From Buddleja alternifolia (taxonomy: Eukaryota; Streptophyta; Magnoliopsida; Lamiales; Scrophulariaceae), in the NCBI GenBank assembly GCA_019426215.1, contig CM033401.1:17489134-17553133 (forward strand): a stretch of DNA of 64,000 bases, written 5' to 3'. Position 1 is the stretch's first letter, and every line of letters begins with the position of its first letter. Made by a program: the position numbers and the translations under genes. The notes under the pieces were generated by a model that was not told the DNA's origin, made no database searches, and was given only the letters and a program-made list of their open reading frames with translations. Shown here piece after piece: positions 10,537 through 20,854 of this stretch.

Positions 10537-12057
10537 TGTCACCCACGGCCTTGTGGGCTTGGGCGTCAGGGGCTCTGACCCCTGACGGCCTGCGCTAGTG
10601 GCACCAAACGGGTCACGAGCAGAGGATCTTACTTAAGGCATATTACAAAACCGTTCATATGGGATGTTCCCTATGATGTGAGGATGCTTTCCACCAAGTT
10701 TGAGAATATTTGGAGTCTGTTTGGGTATTGAGATTTAGGATGGACAGTGGGCTGTCATCCGTGCTCCAGGAAGAGAATCGGGCGGGGAGCAGAGGGCCGA
10801 AAACATGGATATTGTGAAAACTGTTATTATGGGGTATTACCATATGTGTTTTGAGTGTCTCCACCAAGTTTCATCATTAGAAGGTTCCGTTTTGATAGGC
10901 AAAGACCCGGATGTTTGAGGAGTGGCAGTGCAGTGGCATTGTTGTGATTTCAGCTGATTGCAAGGGCAATATCTCAACGATGTGATATCGGTTGGGGCTG
11001 AAATTCGAGTATGTTGATGTGGAGGTCAAGAGATTCGATGCGGTTCAAGAGGATTGTGATTCGGATGAGAAAAATATTGAAAAATAGTGCATTCCTCAGA
11101 ATTTCAATATCTAGTGGTGGCACAAGGGAAAATGTTTTTAAACCTATTATAAGGTGGGCCTGTATTGGTGAGCATCGGCCAGCCTCCCCCGTGCCACGGT
11201 GGCACTAAGCGAGCACTTCCTTGGGGTGAAGGGAACCCCAAGGGCCGGCTCTAGGCACATCATTGAAGTGTTTAGAGTCCCCGTCTCAGGTGAGTGGATG
11301 AGCGGGCGGCGTGGACCAAGAGGGTCCCACATTGGGTGCCCATTGTGGCCAAGAGGTTAGGCATGAGCGTGTGCATTGCCCCGCAGACTGTCGGAAATTT
11401 GGGGCAACACCTCTAGGTCGATCAAGCTATCGAGACAAGCTTCCATACGTCTCGTTAGCTAACTCGTAGGTCCCGGCTAAGGGTTCAAGCCGAAGCTATG
11501 AGGGTCCATAGGCTAAGATATGCGGTCGTTCGGCGACGCCGTGTGGTGGGCGATTAAAGCTAAATTGTGGGCAAGCCTTGGACTAACGTGTGGCCCTACT
11601 CGGGCGAGGCACGAGCAAAGGATGTCATTGCCATCCGGGCGTCCCGAGAAAGTGACGAGCGCGAGGGATTGCGTTGTAGGCGTGCAAGCGACCCTCAATG
11701 TTGAGCGGAGCGCGAAAGCTCCCGCCATCCGAGATGAGTTCGCACAGGTCCTAGGTTATCGGGCGACGTGTGGCGAGCTGGTTAGCTAGTCGGTGATCAT
11801 TGTGGAAACACGCTGCGGCGTGCAAGACGGAAGCCTTCGATGAAAGTGGGCATTGTGAATAGGCGAGTGCCTTGGCACCGAGTGCAGCACTGTGAGGCGT
11901 TCGAATGTTATTGCTAAGGAGCTTGTCGGCAAAATGCGCGACGGGTCATCGTCAAGACTCGGGATGGAAGTTGGCTGGTCGAGGGTTTGGGGAATCCTCG
12001 ACGCCACACGGGCGAAAAAGAATTCCGCTGCGAGACTCAATGATTCGGCCCGTGACA
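10537..12057 (+). repeat. 5' LTR of the LARD-like element
   Basis: 1521 bp, TG...CA, directly followed by GG and the primer-binding site. It aligns with 14332-15871 over its length. Differences include an altered segment near the start (GGGCGTCAGG versus GGGTGACGTG). A short frame at 11520-11789 recurs at 15334-15552 but diverges, so I do not call it a gene. Confidence 0.85.
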
Positions 12058-12059
12058 GG

Positions 12060-12071
12060 TGGTATCAGAGC
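12060..12071 (+). other. Primer-binding site, initiator tRNA-Met type
   Basis: TGGTATCAGAGC lies two bases after the 5' LTR end. This is the standard plant LTR-element primer site complementary to initiator tRNA-Met. Confidence 0.9.
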
Positions 12072-14318
12072 CTGAATCTTTCCCCGTAGGCGATTCAGGC
12101 TTGAGGAAGGAATTGTGTTTTCTATTGAAGAGCTTTTGCGGGTTGAATGCAAGATGTTCCGAGAACCCGATACTACTTGAATAAGGATATTACCACACGA
12201 ACTCGTAAGGAGAGAGTGGGTTGGTACCCGCGACTTGAGACGAAATCAGGCCAGTTTGCAGCACGACGCGTGTCGGCTTGTTGATCTGGGCTTTAAAATG
12301 CTTCAATGAGTCAATTGTGGATTGGACTGATTTTGGGAGATGTTGTTTAGAATGTGCAAAAATTTTTGTTGACATCCCTTTTGGAATAGCAGTGGGTGTT
12401 GCTGTCAGAGAGTGGCCTTCAATACTACGGTATGGCTCCAAGAGCTCTATTATTGGCAGCTATGGTTTAGGCGAAGTTTGTTACCCTGAGTATGGTTTGG
12501 CTTCCATTTTTGAGGTGAATTAAGTAACTTTGAGACGGACATGAGTCAGTGACACTCGAAGAGGACCACTGGAGTGCGATCTTGTTAGCGAGTTTCAGTT
12601 GGGTGAATCTCAGTAATCTGATTGTTTGTGCTTGCTAGGGACTACAATTGAGCTCTGTTGGTAACATTGGTTACGTCGGTTAGCAGTTGTTTGGGCTAGA
12701 TGTCGTGCTATCGGTAATTGCACGATGCAAGTAAATGATGGTTTGGTGTGATCCGCGCAAGCAGAATGATTGTTGACCTTTTGTGGGTGATTTGTTCCAA
12801 AAATTCAGAAAACTCATCTTTACTTCCAGTGAGGGGACATGTCGAAGAGTCGGGTGGACGGGTAGTGCCACGTTTGCAAAATAGCAACCATGTTGCGGAG
12901 AGCCGCGAGTCGGGAGGTGATCTTGGCAAAGAAGGCCAGTTGAGAAGACCTTCCTTGGTGGAAGGATGTGCATTAGATGAGAATTCGAGGAGTCTTCCTT
13001 GGTGGAAGCGCGAGTCGAGTGGTGGGTGCATGGTGCACCGTTGAGGCATAGAGTTGCACGGTGAGCTAGCCACCCTTGGGGCTGCAAGGAGTGGACGTTT
13101 AGGCCCTTATGTGTCGGCTAGAGTTATCATTGTGCCGAGTTGTGGACCAAGCAAGATGCCTAGAGAGTTGAGAAACTGAGATGCCGTGTCGAATCGAGGA
13201 GCTACCATGGGAGTCCTTTGGGACAGCGTAGTGAGATTTGTGCATCCGAGTTTCGAGATTGGGAATGAAGTCTCGTGTTTAGTTCGAGAGATAGTGGGAG
13301 ATATCTCGTCAGCATGTGCAGTGAATGAGGATCTACTTTGAATCCAGGGTGCAACTTAAGTCAAGGCCGGATGTTTTAGAATGAGATTTGAGATTTTGAG
13401 ACTTGTTCCGAGCTTTAGTGGGGGAGACTCTACTTTAGCCATGGAGGAGTGTTCCTTGATATGGTCCCTCGCCAGGATATGGGCTCTGTGGTCAGGGGAT
13501 TGTAGAAGGGAGCATGCCAAGAGTTGCGACGAGCTTAATTGATCAGTTGGTCCGAGTGAGGGATTCACAATTGTAAAACTGGTGCTTCAGGCACGTGTTG
13601 AAGATTGGTTTCATGGACTTTGGACCAGGGTCAAGTTTTGTCATCGAGTTGGGCGGAGCAAAAGTCTCCTATGTGAGAGATGTGGGCAGAGGCCCCGAGT
13701 TCCCGTCCAGTGGGATTGGGAAGATTTGTGCTAGGTCATGCGAGGACCCTTTGAGATGTGAGTTGTCGAGGTCGGCAACATCTCCGAGTGGGGGAGGGTG
13801 CTATGAAGCATGTGCACTTTCCTATCGACAGCGGACAAGTTGGTTATTGAGGGCCAAGTTTGGGAGAGCAGAAGAGTGCAGCTATACAGACTCTGATTAA
13901 GTTGGTACAGTGCAGTGTTGGTCAGAGAGGGCCTTGAGGACAATTTTGTCAAAATTTGCTAAAATGGGTTGAGTATGAGAGCGCAATGTGCAATCAAGTC
14001 ATGTGGAAATCACTGGGTTTGCATGATGTCGAGTGGGCCATAGGCATCGAGTTTCGTTGTGCAGTCGTGAAGGTTGTTCTTTGAGGTGTGCAAGAGGCAC
14101 GTTTCAGGAGCGTCGTTGTGAGCAGAAAGCAGAATTTTGCGGGAAGCCGCTTAGATTTCGCTGAGTTTGTGCAAAGAGGCACAGTGGTTAGCAACTCAGA
14201 GAAGGAGTTGAATGGGAGTCGGTTCGGTATGCCGGGTGGATTGGCGGGAATTTGGGGCGGGCAGCATACACTCTATCTTGCGAGTGAGTGTATGTGTCGA
14301 TGAGGACATCGACAGGTC
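12072..14318 (+). other. Non-coding interior of the LARD-like element
   Basis: No frame in this 2.2 kb shows gag, protease, integrase, reverse transcriptase or RNase H motifs, and the open frames are short (135 residues or fewer) with no familiar domain. CTTCCTTGGTGGAAG-type palindromes occur twice at about 12950 and 12995. Such an element would depend on an autonomous partner for its proteins. Confidence 0.7.
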
Positions 14319-14331
14319 GAGTGGGGGAGAA
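14319..14331 (+). other. Polypurine tract of the LARD-like element
   Basis: GAGTGGGGGAGAA is immediately followed by the TGTCACCC start of the 3' LTR at 14332. Confidence 0.8.
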
Positions 14332-15871
14332 TGTCACCCACGGCCTTGTGGGCTTGGGTGACGTGCAGGGTGCCCAGCCATCAGGGGCTCTGACGGCCTG
14401 CGTGAGTGGCACCAAACGGGTCGCGAGCAGAGGATCTTACTTAACAAAGATTACAAAACTGTTCATATGGGATGGTCCCCATGATATGGGGATGCTTTCC
14501 ACCAAGTTTGAGAATATTTGGAGTCCATTTGGGTATCGAGATTTAGGATGGAAAGTGGGCTGACATCCGTGCGCCAGGAAGAGAATCGGGTGGGGAGCAG
14601 AGGACCGAAAACATGGAGATTGTGAAAACTGTTATTATGGGGTATTTCCATATGTGTTTTGAGTGTCTCCACTAATTTTCATCATTAGAAGGTTCCGTTT
14701 CGATAGGCAAAGACCCGGATGTTTGAGGAGTGGCAGTGCAGTGGCATTGTTGTGATTTCAGCGGATTGCAAGGACAATATCTCAACGATGCGATATCGGT
14801 TGGGGCTGAAATTCGAGTATGTTGATGTGGAGGTTGAGATCTTCGATTCGGTTCAAGAGGATTGTGATTTGGACATCGGATGAAGAAGGTATTGAAAAAT
14901 AGCGCGTTTCTCGAAATTTCAATGTCTAGTGGTGGCATAAGGGAAAATGTTTTTAAGCCTATTATAAGGGGGGCCTGCATTGGTGAGCATCGGCCAGCCT
15001 CCCCTGTGCCACGGTGGCACTAAGCGAGCACTTCCTTGGGGTGAAGGGGACCCCAAGGGCCGGCTCTAGGCACATCATTGAAGTGTTTAGAGTCCTAGTC
15101 TTGGGTGAGTAGACGAGCGGGCGGCATGGACCAGGAGGGTCTCACGTTGGGCGCCCATTGTGGGCAAGAGGTTAGGTATGAGCTTGTGCATTGCCCGCAG
15201 ACTGTTGGAAATTTGGGGCAACACCTCTAGGTTGATCGAGCTATCGAGACAAGCTTCCATACATCTCGTTAGCTAACTCGTAGGTCCCGGCTAAGGGTTC
15301 AAGCCGAAGCTACGAGGGTCCGTAGGCTAAGATATGCGGTCGTTGGGCGACGCCGTGTGGTGGGCGATTAAAGCTAAATTGTGGGCAAGCCTTGGACTAA
15401 CGTGTGGCCCTACTCGGGCGAGGCACGAAGCAAAGGATGTCACGGCAATTTGGGCGTCCCGAGAAAGTGATGAGCACGAGGGATTGCGTTGTGGGCGTGC
15501 AAGAGACCCTCAATGCCAAGCGGAGCGCGAAAGCTCCCGCCATCCTAGATGAGTTCCCACAGGTCCCAGGTTGTTGGGCGACGTGTGGCGAGCGGATTAG
15601 CTAGTCGGGGATCGTTGTGGAAACACGCTGCGGCGTGCGAGACGGAAGCCTTCGATGAAAGTGGGCATTGTGAATAGGCGAGTGCCTTGGCACCGAGTGC
15701 AGCACTGTGAGGCGTTCGAATGTTTATGCTAAGGAGCTTGTCGGCAAAATGCGCGATGGGTCATCATCAAGACTCGGGATGGAAGTAGGCTGGTCGAGGG
15801 TTTGGGGAATCCTCGACGCCGCATGGGCGAAAAAGAATTCCGCTGCGAGACTCAAAAGTCGGCCCGTGACA
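14332..15871 (+). repeat. 3' LTR of the LARD-like element
   Basis: 1540 bp, beginning TGTCACCCACGG and ending GTGACA, followed by the CTGCG target duplication at 15872-15876. It is the partner of 10537-12057. Confidence 0.85.
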
Positions 15872-15882
15872 CTGCGGGAGGG

Positions 15883-16028
15883 TGTTAGCATATTATTATT
15901 ATAGGTCTCTAGTTTATTATTTCCTTATTTCTTTATCTATGCGTAGTTGTTTATTTCCTTTACAAATTTTTACTTTGTACTCTATATAAACTCTCATTAT
16001 GATTAATAATACTCAAGGGGATTTACAC
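15883..16028 (+). repeat. 3' LTR of the copia element whose pol lies at 8694-10536
   Basis: A GGGAGGG purine run at 15876-15882 leads into TGTTAGCATATTATT at 15883. A TATATAAA box is at 15983-15990. The end near GATTTACA (about 16028) is a guess because no second copy is present. Its position right after the excised LARD element links it to the pol fragment upstream. Confidence 0.6.
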
Positions 16029-18111
16029 CTTAACCTAAAGATGTTGATAATAATCTCAATACAAAAAATTAAAATAAATATATTCTAGAGTGAAAGTATC
16101 AATAATTAATTTTTATTTCTGTTTTTGAATTCTTATATATCCCCTGATATTATAGCGTCTCAAAATTGTATAATGATTGTCGAGGAGGTCGTCTGTATGA
16201 ATTTGTTAACTAGTCTTGGATGGAGTAATCGATATTATGTTCTGCACATTATACATTAATTTAATTGGATTGTTGTAGTCCTTTTATGGATTGAATTAAG
16301 TTTTTGTAATACACTTTAAAATGTATAATATATAGAGAAATGTTCAGTTTACTAAAATTAAACATACAACTAGGTTATAAAATAATTTACTTTCTTTCGC
16401 TAGGATTAATGAATGAAATGTAAATGAAAAAATAAACAAGAAATTTCCTGCCAATTTTCTTTATGGAAAAATAGATATTAGTTTAAGAAGTTTTTAAATG
16501 TAATTGGGTAAGTATGTCATGAAAGAACAAATTAACCCATATGCAAGTCAAGGATATCTCTCTTCAGATTATTTTTATGCAAATAGTTTCCTCTAATTTT
16601 TGGTTTTTTTTTTTTTTTTTGGTGGAATTTCTGATCTTGAGGAAAGTGCAAAGTTATGTATTAGTATTCAAGGTTTTTAGATGCATATATATCACAATCA
16701 TACTTCATTGGATTCCCTTCACATATAGAAGTCAGCCAACAAACTTTAGTGGGACCCAAAATGATATTTCACTAATGATCGTGTGGAAAGTTGCAGTATG
16801 CAACTTTTACTTCCGGTGAAAAATAATAATTGATAGAATAATAATTGAAGATTTTTCTTATTGGTGTAGCATTTATGATGAACAAATACGAATATGGTCA
16901 CACGAACTCCCTGTAATTGTATATTCTCTTGTTTGTGTTTGTGGGTTTTGCTGTTAACTGTTTCTTATATGTTGCGTTTTTTGTTTTGAGTAAATCCTAA
17001 TTACAATCACATGTTAACTTGTTATGTTTGCGTTTGAGATTCTTTAGTATTAAGCCTTTTGGGTTGCTGTTGGGAAAGGTTGAGTTTTTATTTCTTTTGC
17101 AGTTCCTCTATGTGTGTGTGTGTATGGATTTTATATGCATGGTGATTTGTGCAGGTCTGATTCATGGTTAAAAATAATGGTCTTATGGGTTGTCAACCAA
17201 TTATTATTAGGAAGTTGTTAAAAACACTCCAATTTTTGTTATTAGCATTCCATATTCCATTTTATTTTTTCAAAATGACAAAATTATCCAAAATAAAAAG
17301 TGTTGAACCTTGAGAAGCTTTCTCGAAAAGAAATAGGTAGGGAAAAACATTAAGCCCCTTCAAACTTTTCGTAAAACAATAGTTCTTTTTTCCCAATTTT
17401 CTAAAATATGCATCCACTAGTTGATGTATATATTTTGGTTCTTGCTTTTAAAATTAAATCATTAAAAAATGTAGTTGTAACAACAAAAAAAATTAAAATT
17501 TTAGCAATTGAGCAATGAAAATGATTTAAACAAGTTGGATGAAATTTTAGAGCTTGTAAATACTAGAAGCTTTAAGAAAATCTTATAATATTATCGAGTA
17601 CTAACTAACCAATAAGTAACACAGTTGGTAATTTTATTTTTTCATAGTTTTTCAATCATTTTCATTTGCATTCTAAAGATTGTTGACTTTTGGAAACAAA
17701 AGTTAGTGTTTTTTGTTCAATATTTTGCTCGATGAATTATTTCTAAAATAGTTTAAGATATTAGTTTTTCACAAAAGTTAGTTGATCTTTATATTTTTTA
17801 CCATTTGCAATATTATATTTGTGTGTTCATACGTGATTTGTAGAGTCTTCATTAAAATGGATGATAATGAATAAAATCATTTCAGATTTGTAAGGTAATA
17901 AAGTAAATATAAAAAATAGATTTTTATTTTATTTCAATCAATTTATATGAATATTGAATATTGTAGGATGAAATTATTTTTTATTTGTGAGGTTACAATG
18001 TAATTGTCAATAACATTCTTCATAACATCTCTAATCATGTTTTTAGATATTGTAGGCGAATTGACTTTAACAAGTTTACACTAAATAGATTTAGAATAAA
18101 ACGAATTGTCT
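16029..18111. other. Unassigned AT-rich stretch
   Basis: About 2.1 kb of AT-rich DNA with a T run (about 16605-16620) and a short GT repeat (about 17110). The open frames are short and motif-free. TTTTGCAG and TTTGTGCAG near 17095 and 17145 look like splice acceptors but no exon could be built. No TIRs or LTRs were recognised. Confidence 0.5.
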
Positions 18112-19143
18112 TCAAGAACTTTCTTTTACACAATGAAGGGCTTTTTTGTCTTTTTGGCAAAATAAAATGAAAGTTGGAGTGCCTTTAAAATTTCCAGGCC
18201 TTTGAGCTTGAGAATTGTTAAATGGAGGCATTGGTGCTTGGTAGATGCCCTGTTGTGCATTCTGTGCCAGATTCTCGGGTATGTGGAAGTTTACTCGAGG
18301 TCTATTTGAATTTCCGACGTAATTCACATCGCTAATCGCAGGCTCTTCCTCGACCTCTTCTTCTACCTCTTGAACATTGGCAACCCGTTGGGTTTGGGGA
18401 AGGATCTCATCATCATCATCTTCAGGGTAAAGTTCATCCTCCCTTGCCATCTGCTCGAGCTTTGCCCATACTGTTCTGCTATCAAGGCCTAACAGATCAC
18501 CACCGGCTCCGACATAGAGTTGGTGTCGAATCCGAGATCGGACTCCATTGTAGAAGTGCTGAACTGGCTCATCTCGTGTGTAGTTGTGATCAGGGCACTT
18601 CCAAAGTAGACGTTTGTATCTTGCCCATGCTGATGCCAACGACTCATTCATTTTCTGCTTAAATCCCTTAATCTCACTTCTGAGCTCATTAATCCTTGAT
18701 GGAGGAAAGAACTTGTTAAGAAACTCCTCGACTAGATCGCCCCACATATCAATTGGTTGTGGGGGTAATGACTTATACTAGAGGGTCCCCTTATCATTCA
18801 GAGAGAAACGAAATAGTTTGAGGCGGATTGCATCCAAATCTCGTGGGTGGAACATGGTAAGTAGCACATTCTCGAAGTGCTCCAGATGGTCATGAAGTGA
18901 GTCACTCGGGTCACCATAAAACGGTTCAGCCTGAACCATGGTGAACATGTGAGAAGGAATGTGAAAGTTTGGTATAGCAAAACTTGGGAAAATCACTGGT
19001 CCTGGTGTAGTATGCACACGAGGCGGCTGATTGCCACGAACCGATGGAGGTGATGCTGGAGGTGCTAGTTGCATACCTTGAAACAGATTTTGCAGCCATT
19101 CCCTGTTCTCTGGGAGAATCATATTAGGGAAGTTACCAGCCAT
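18112..19143 (-). pseudogene. gypsy gag (Retrotrans_gag family), one in-frame stop
   Basis: The frame opens MAGNFPNMILPENREWLQN, with a Pro-rich N-terminal region and then a capsid-like part containing AEPFYGDPSD and HLEHFENVLL. It stops at 18778-18780 (TAG) and continues in the same frame with the gag core: EEFLNKFFPPSRINELRSEI, ESLASAWARYKRLLWKCPDH and HFYNGV. Acidic and Asn/Gln-rich tails follow. Gag forms the virus-like particle in this family. Only the single stop breaks it up to the truncated 3' end, where protease and pol should follow. Confidence 0.85.
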
Positions 19144-19381
19144 AACTCAATTTCTCTGGTTTTCACGAAACATAAGCTCGATCTCGGGGTCAAATTTCTC
19201 TAGAGCCTCTCCTGAGGCTCGGATCATTCACCAAAAGATCAACCTACTCGAAGCAAAGAAGCAAACCAACAAAAATTTAAAGCTAGAAAATAAAAATAAA
19301 AGAAAATAATAAAAAAATGAAAACGATAAAAGATATTAAAGCTAAAAATTGCAATAAAACCACAAACTAAAATAAATCAAG

Positions 19382-19399
19382 TCCCCGGCAACTGCGCTA
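19382..19399 (-). other. Primer-binding site, degenerate tRNA-Asp type
   Basis: The plus strand TCCCCGGCAACTGCGCTA differs at two positions from the tRNA-Asp 3' end seen intact at 1775-1792. It lies six bases before the LTR end TGACACG at 19406. Confidence 0.8.
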
Positions 19400-19559
19400 A
19401 AAACTTGACACGAAAAATCCTTACGTGTATTAAACAGCAAGTGGACTGGTCGTGTGTAGTAATAAAGTGGACTTTAAGTCTATCGATCCCACAGAGACAA
19501 GATTATTAAAACTAAGGATTTAAAAGCAATTAAAATTAAATTAAAAGATTGTGATTAAT

Positions 19560-19762
19560 CGGAAAATTGAACTTTACGTTCCATAACTTAGCCCGAATTC
19601 AATTTTGGTCTTATTCGTTACACAAATATCACATTGAGTCCCATAACTTACAAAAAATCTCACATTTGGTCCCAAATGTCAATTTCCATCTATTTTTAAC
19701 GGCGGAAGGCATGTGTGGGGCACGTGGGCCGTTAGTTAAAGGTCTGACCATATTTTGGAGGG
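19560..19762 (+). repeat. Left TIR of the MULE
   Basis: 203 bp, pairing with 25521-25723 with scattered mismatches. The first base (C) differs from the right end (G). Shared blocks include CATAACTTACAAAAAATCTC and TGGTCCCAAATGTCAATTT. Confidence 0.9.
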
Positions 19763-19900
19763 GAAAAAAGCGCCATTGCCTGTTCTTCTCCATTTTAGCG
19801 CCATATTGAGTATAAAAGGGGGAAGAATCACCATTTTTGGACTTGTTCATCTTGAAAAAAGAGGGGTATTCCAATTCACTCTACAAATCGAAGCACACAC

Positions 19901-20279
19901 ATGGCATTTAGCAGGAAAAATGTTGGAAAAGGTGGAGAAATCTTATATGTGTAAGAAAAGGGCTGTTTTGATGACGTCCTGGACTAATTCGGACCTGGGT
20001 AGGATATTCTATGGCTATGGTACCGGAAAATGTGCATTTAAAATCTGGGAAGACCCACCAATATGTTATAGGTCGAAAATTTTGATACCAAAGCTTAAGA
20101 GTCGTTGCGATAAGATAAAGATGGAGATCCCAGAGTTGATGCTCATGGTGGAGTTTTTGTCTGAAAAGGTGAAGAGAATGGAGCTCAGGGAGGCTCAATT
20201 GGAGTGGAGGGTTAATATTTACTTGTACTGTTTGCTTGTGACTGTATTTTGTATCATTTTGTGTTGGTTTGGTGTATGA
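19901..20279 (+). pseudogene. GRF-type zinc-finger protein with C-terminal membrane segment, carried by the MULE
   Basis: From the ATG at 19901 the frame shifts near 19950 into RAVLMTSWTNSDLGRIFYGY, then EDPPICYRSKILIP. This is the layout of plant GRF zinc fingers (cysteine, TSWT, GRxFYGC, WEDPP, C). Two expected zinc ligands look lost: the first motif is MCKKRA rather than CxCG, and FYGY replaces FYGC. A short helical stretch (about 20100-20200) and a hydrophobic C-terminal segment (YLYCLLVTVFCIILCWFGV) follow, as in many small plant GRF proteins. It is the only gene near the left TIR and converges on the transposase, like mudrB in MuDR, though it is unrelated to mudrB by motif. Role unknown. 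Confidence 0.7.
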
Positions 20280-20854
20280 GCAGTAATGTAGTCAAGTGCA
20301 ATGTGATTTGGTTGCTTGGTAGGTTGTCTTGTGTTCAACTTTGTTAGGTGTTGTTTCAATGTAATTTAGCTTGGTTTGTGTAGAAGTTTTATGAAATGAA
20401 AATGGTTGTTGTGTACTTAAAGATGGTTGAATTCTGAAATGGGACTGGTTTGGGTTGTTGGTTAGTTGAGTTTGTGGGACTGGTTAGTTGAGTTTGTGGA
20501 ATAAATGCCGAAAAAGTTCACAAACCAAACCAAATTGAATTCATGTCAACACACATATTTCACAAACAAAACACATGACACTAAACCATCCAACACAAAA
20601 GACACTGCACAATTAAACCAAGATCAATCCAGGCACCATTGAATTGTCAAAACCAAACCATTACATAATTATCAATGTGCCAAATTGTTTATACTGGCCA
20701 AAATAATCCCCATCCACTGACGAACAATTGCAAAAACATAATCCTAATATAAGTGTTCAAAAACTAGATTGTTGCAGACTGGATGGAAAAAACAAACTGA
20801 AATGACAAGAAATCAGTTTGAAGTGCCAAAAAGATGAAATCACAAACTCCAGTA
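20280..20854. other. Convergent intergenic spacer of the MULE
   Basis: 575 bp between the two convergent genes. No open frame with recognisable motifs. It should hold both 3' UTRs. Confidence 0.5.

Larger units (their letters stand above)
10537..15871 (+). mobile_element. LARD-like non-autonomous LTR retrotransposon
   Basis: Two LTRs of about 1.5 kb (10537-12057 and 14332-15871), each starting TGTCACCCACGG and ending CCGTGACA, flank a 2.27 kb interior with no recognisable gag or pol. The target duplication CTGCG is at 10532-10536 and 15872-15876. A primer-binding site (12060) and polypurine tract (14319) are present. The element is much more GC-rich than its surroundings and sits between the copia pol end and that copia's 3' LTR. 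The LTRs differ by substitutions and small indels, so it is not recent. Confidence 0.9.

Noticed and set aside
11520..11789. 89-residue frame in the LARD LTR, recurring at 15334-15552
   Set aside because: Position is shared because the LTRs are copies; length and sequence diverge, with no start context or motif.
12680..13087. 135-residue minus-strand frame inside the LARD interior
   Set aside because: Overlapping frames on both strands with no recognisable domain; expected by chance in GC-rich DNA.
16541..16819. 92-residue plus frame
   Set aside because: Phe-rich translation of a T run, no motif.
17090..17160. Splice-acceptor-like TTTTGCAG and TTTGTGCAG suggesting a lost gene
   Set aside because: No flanking open frames could be assembled into exons.
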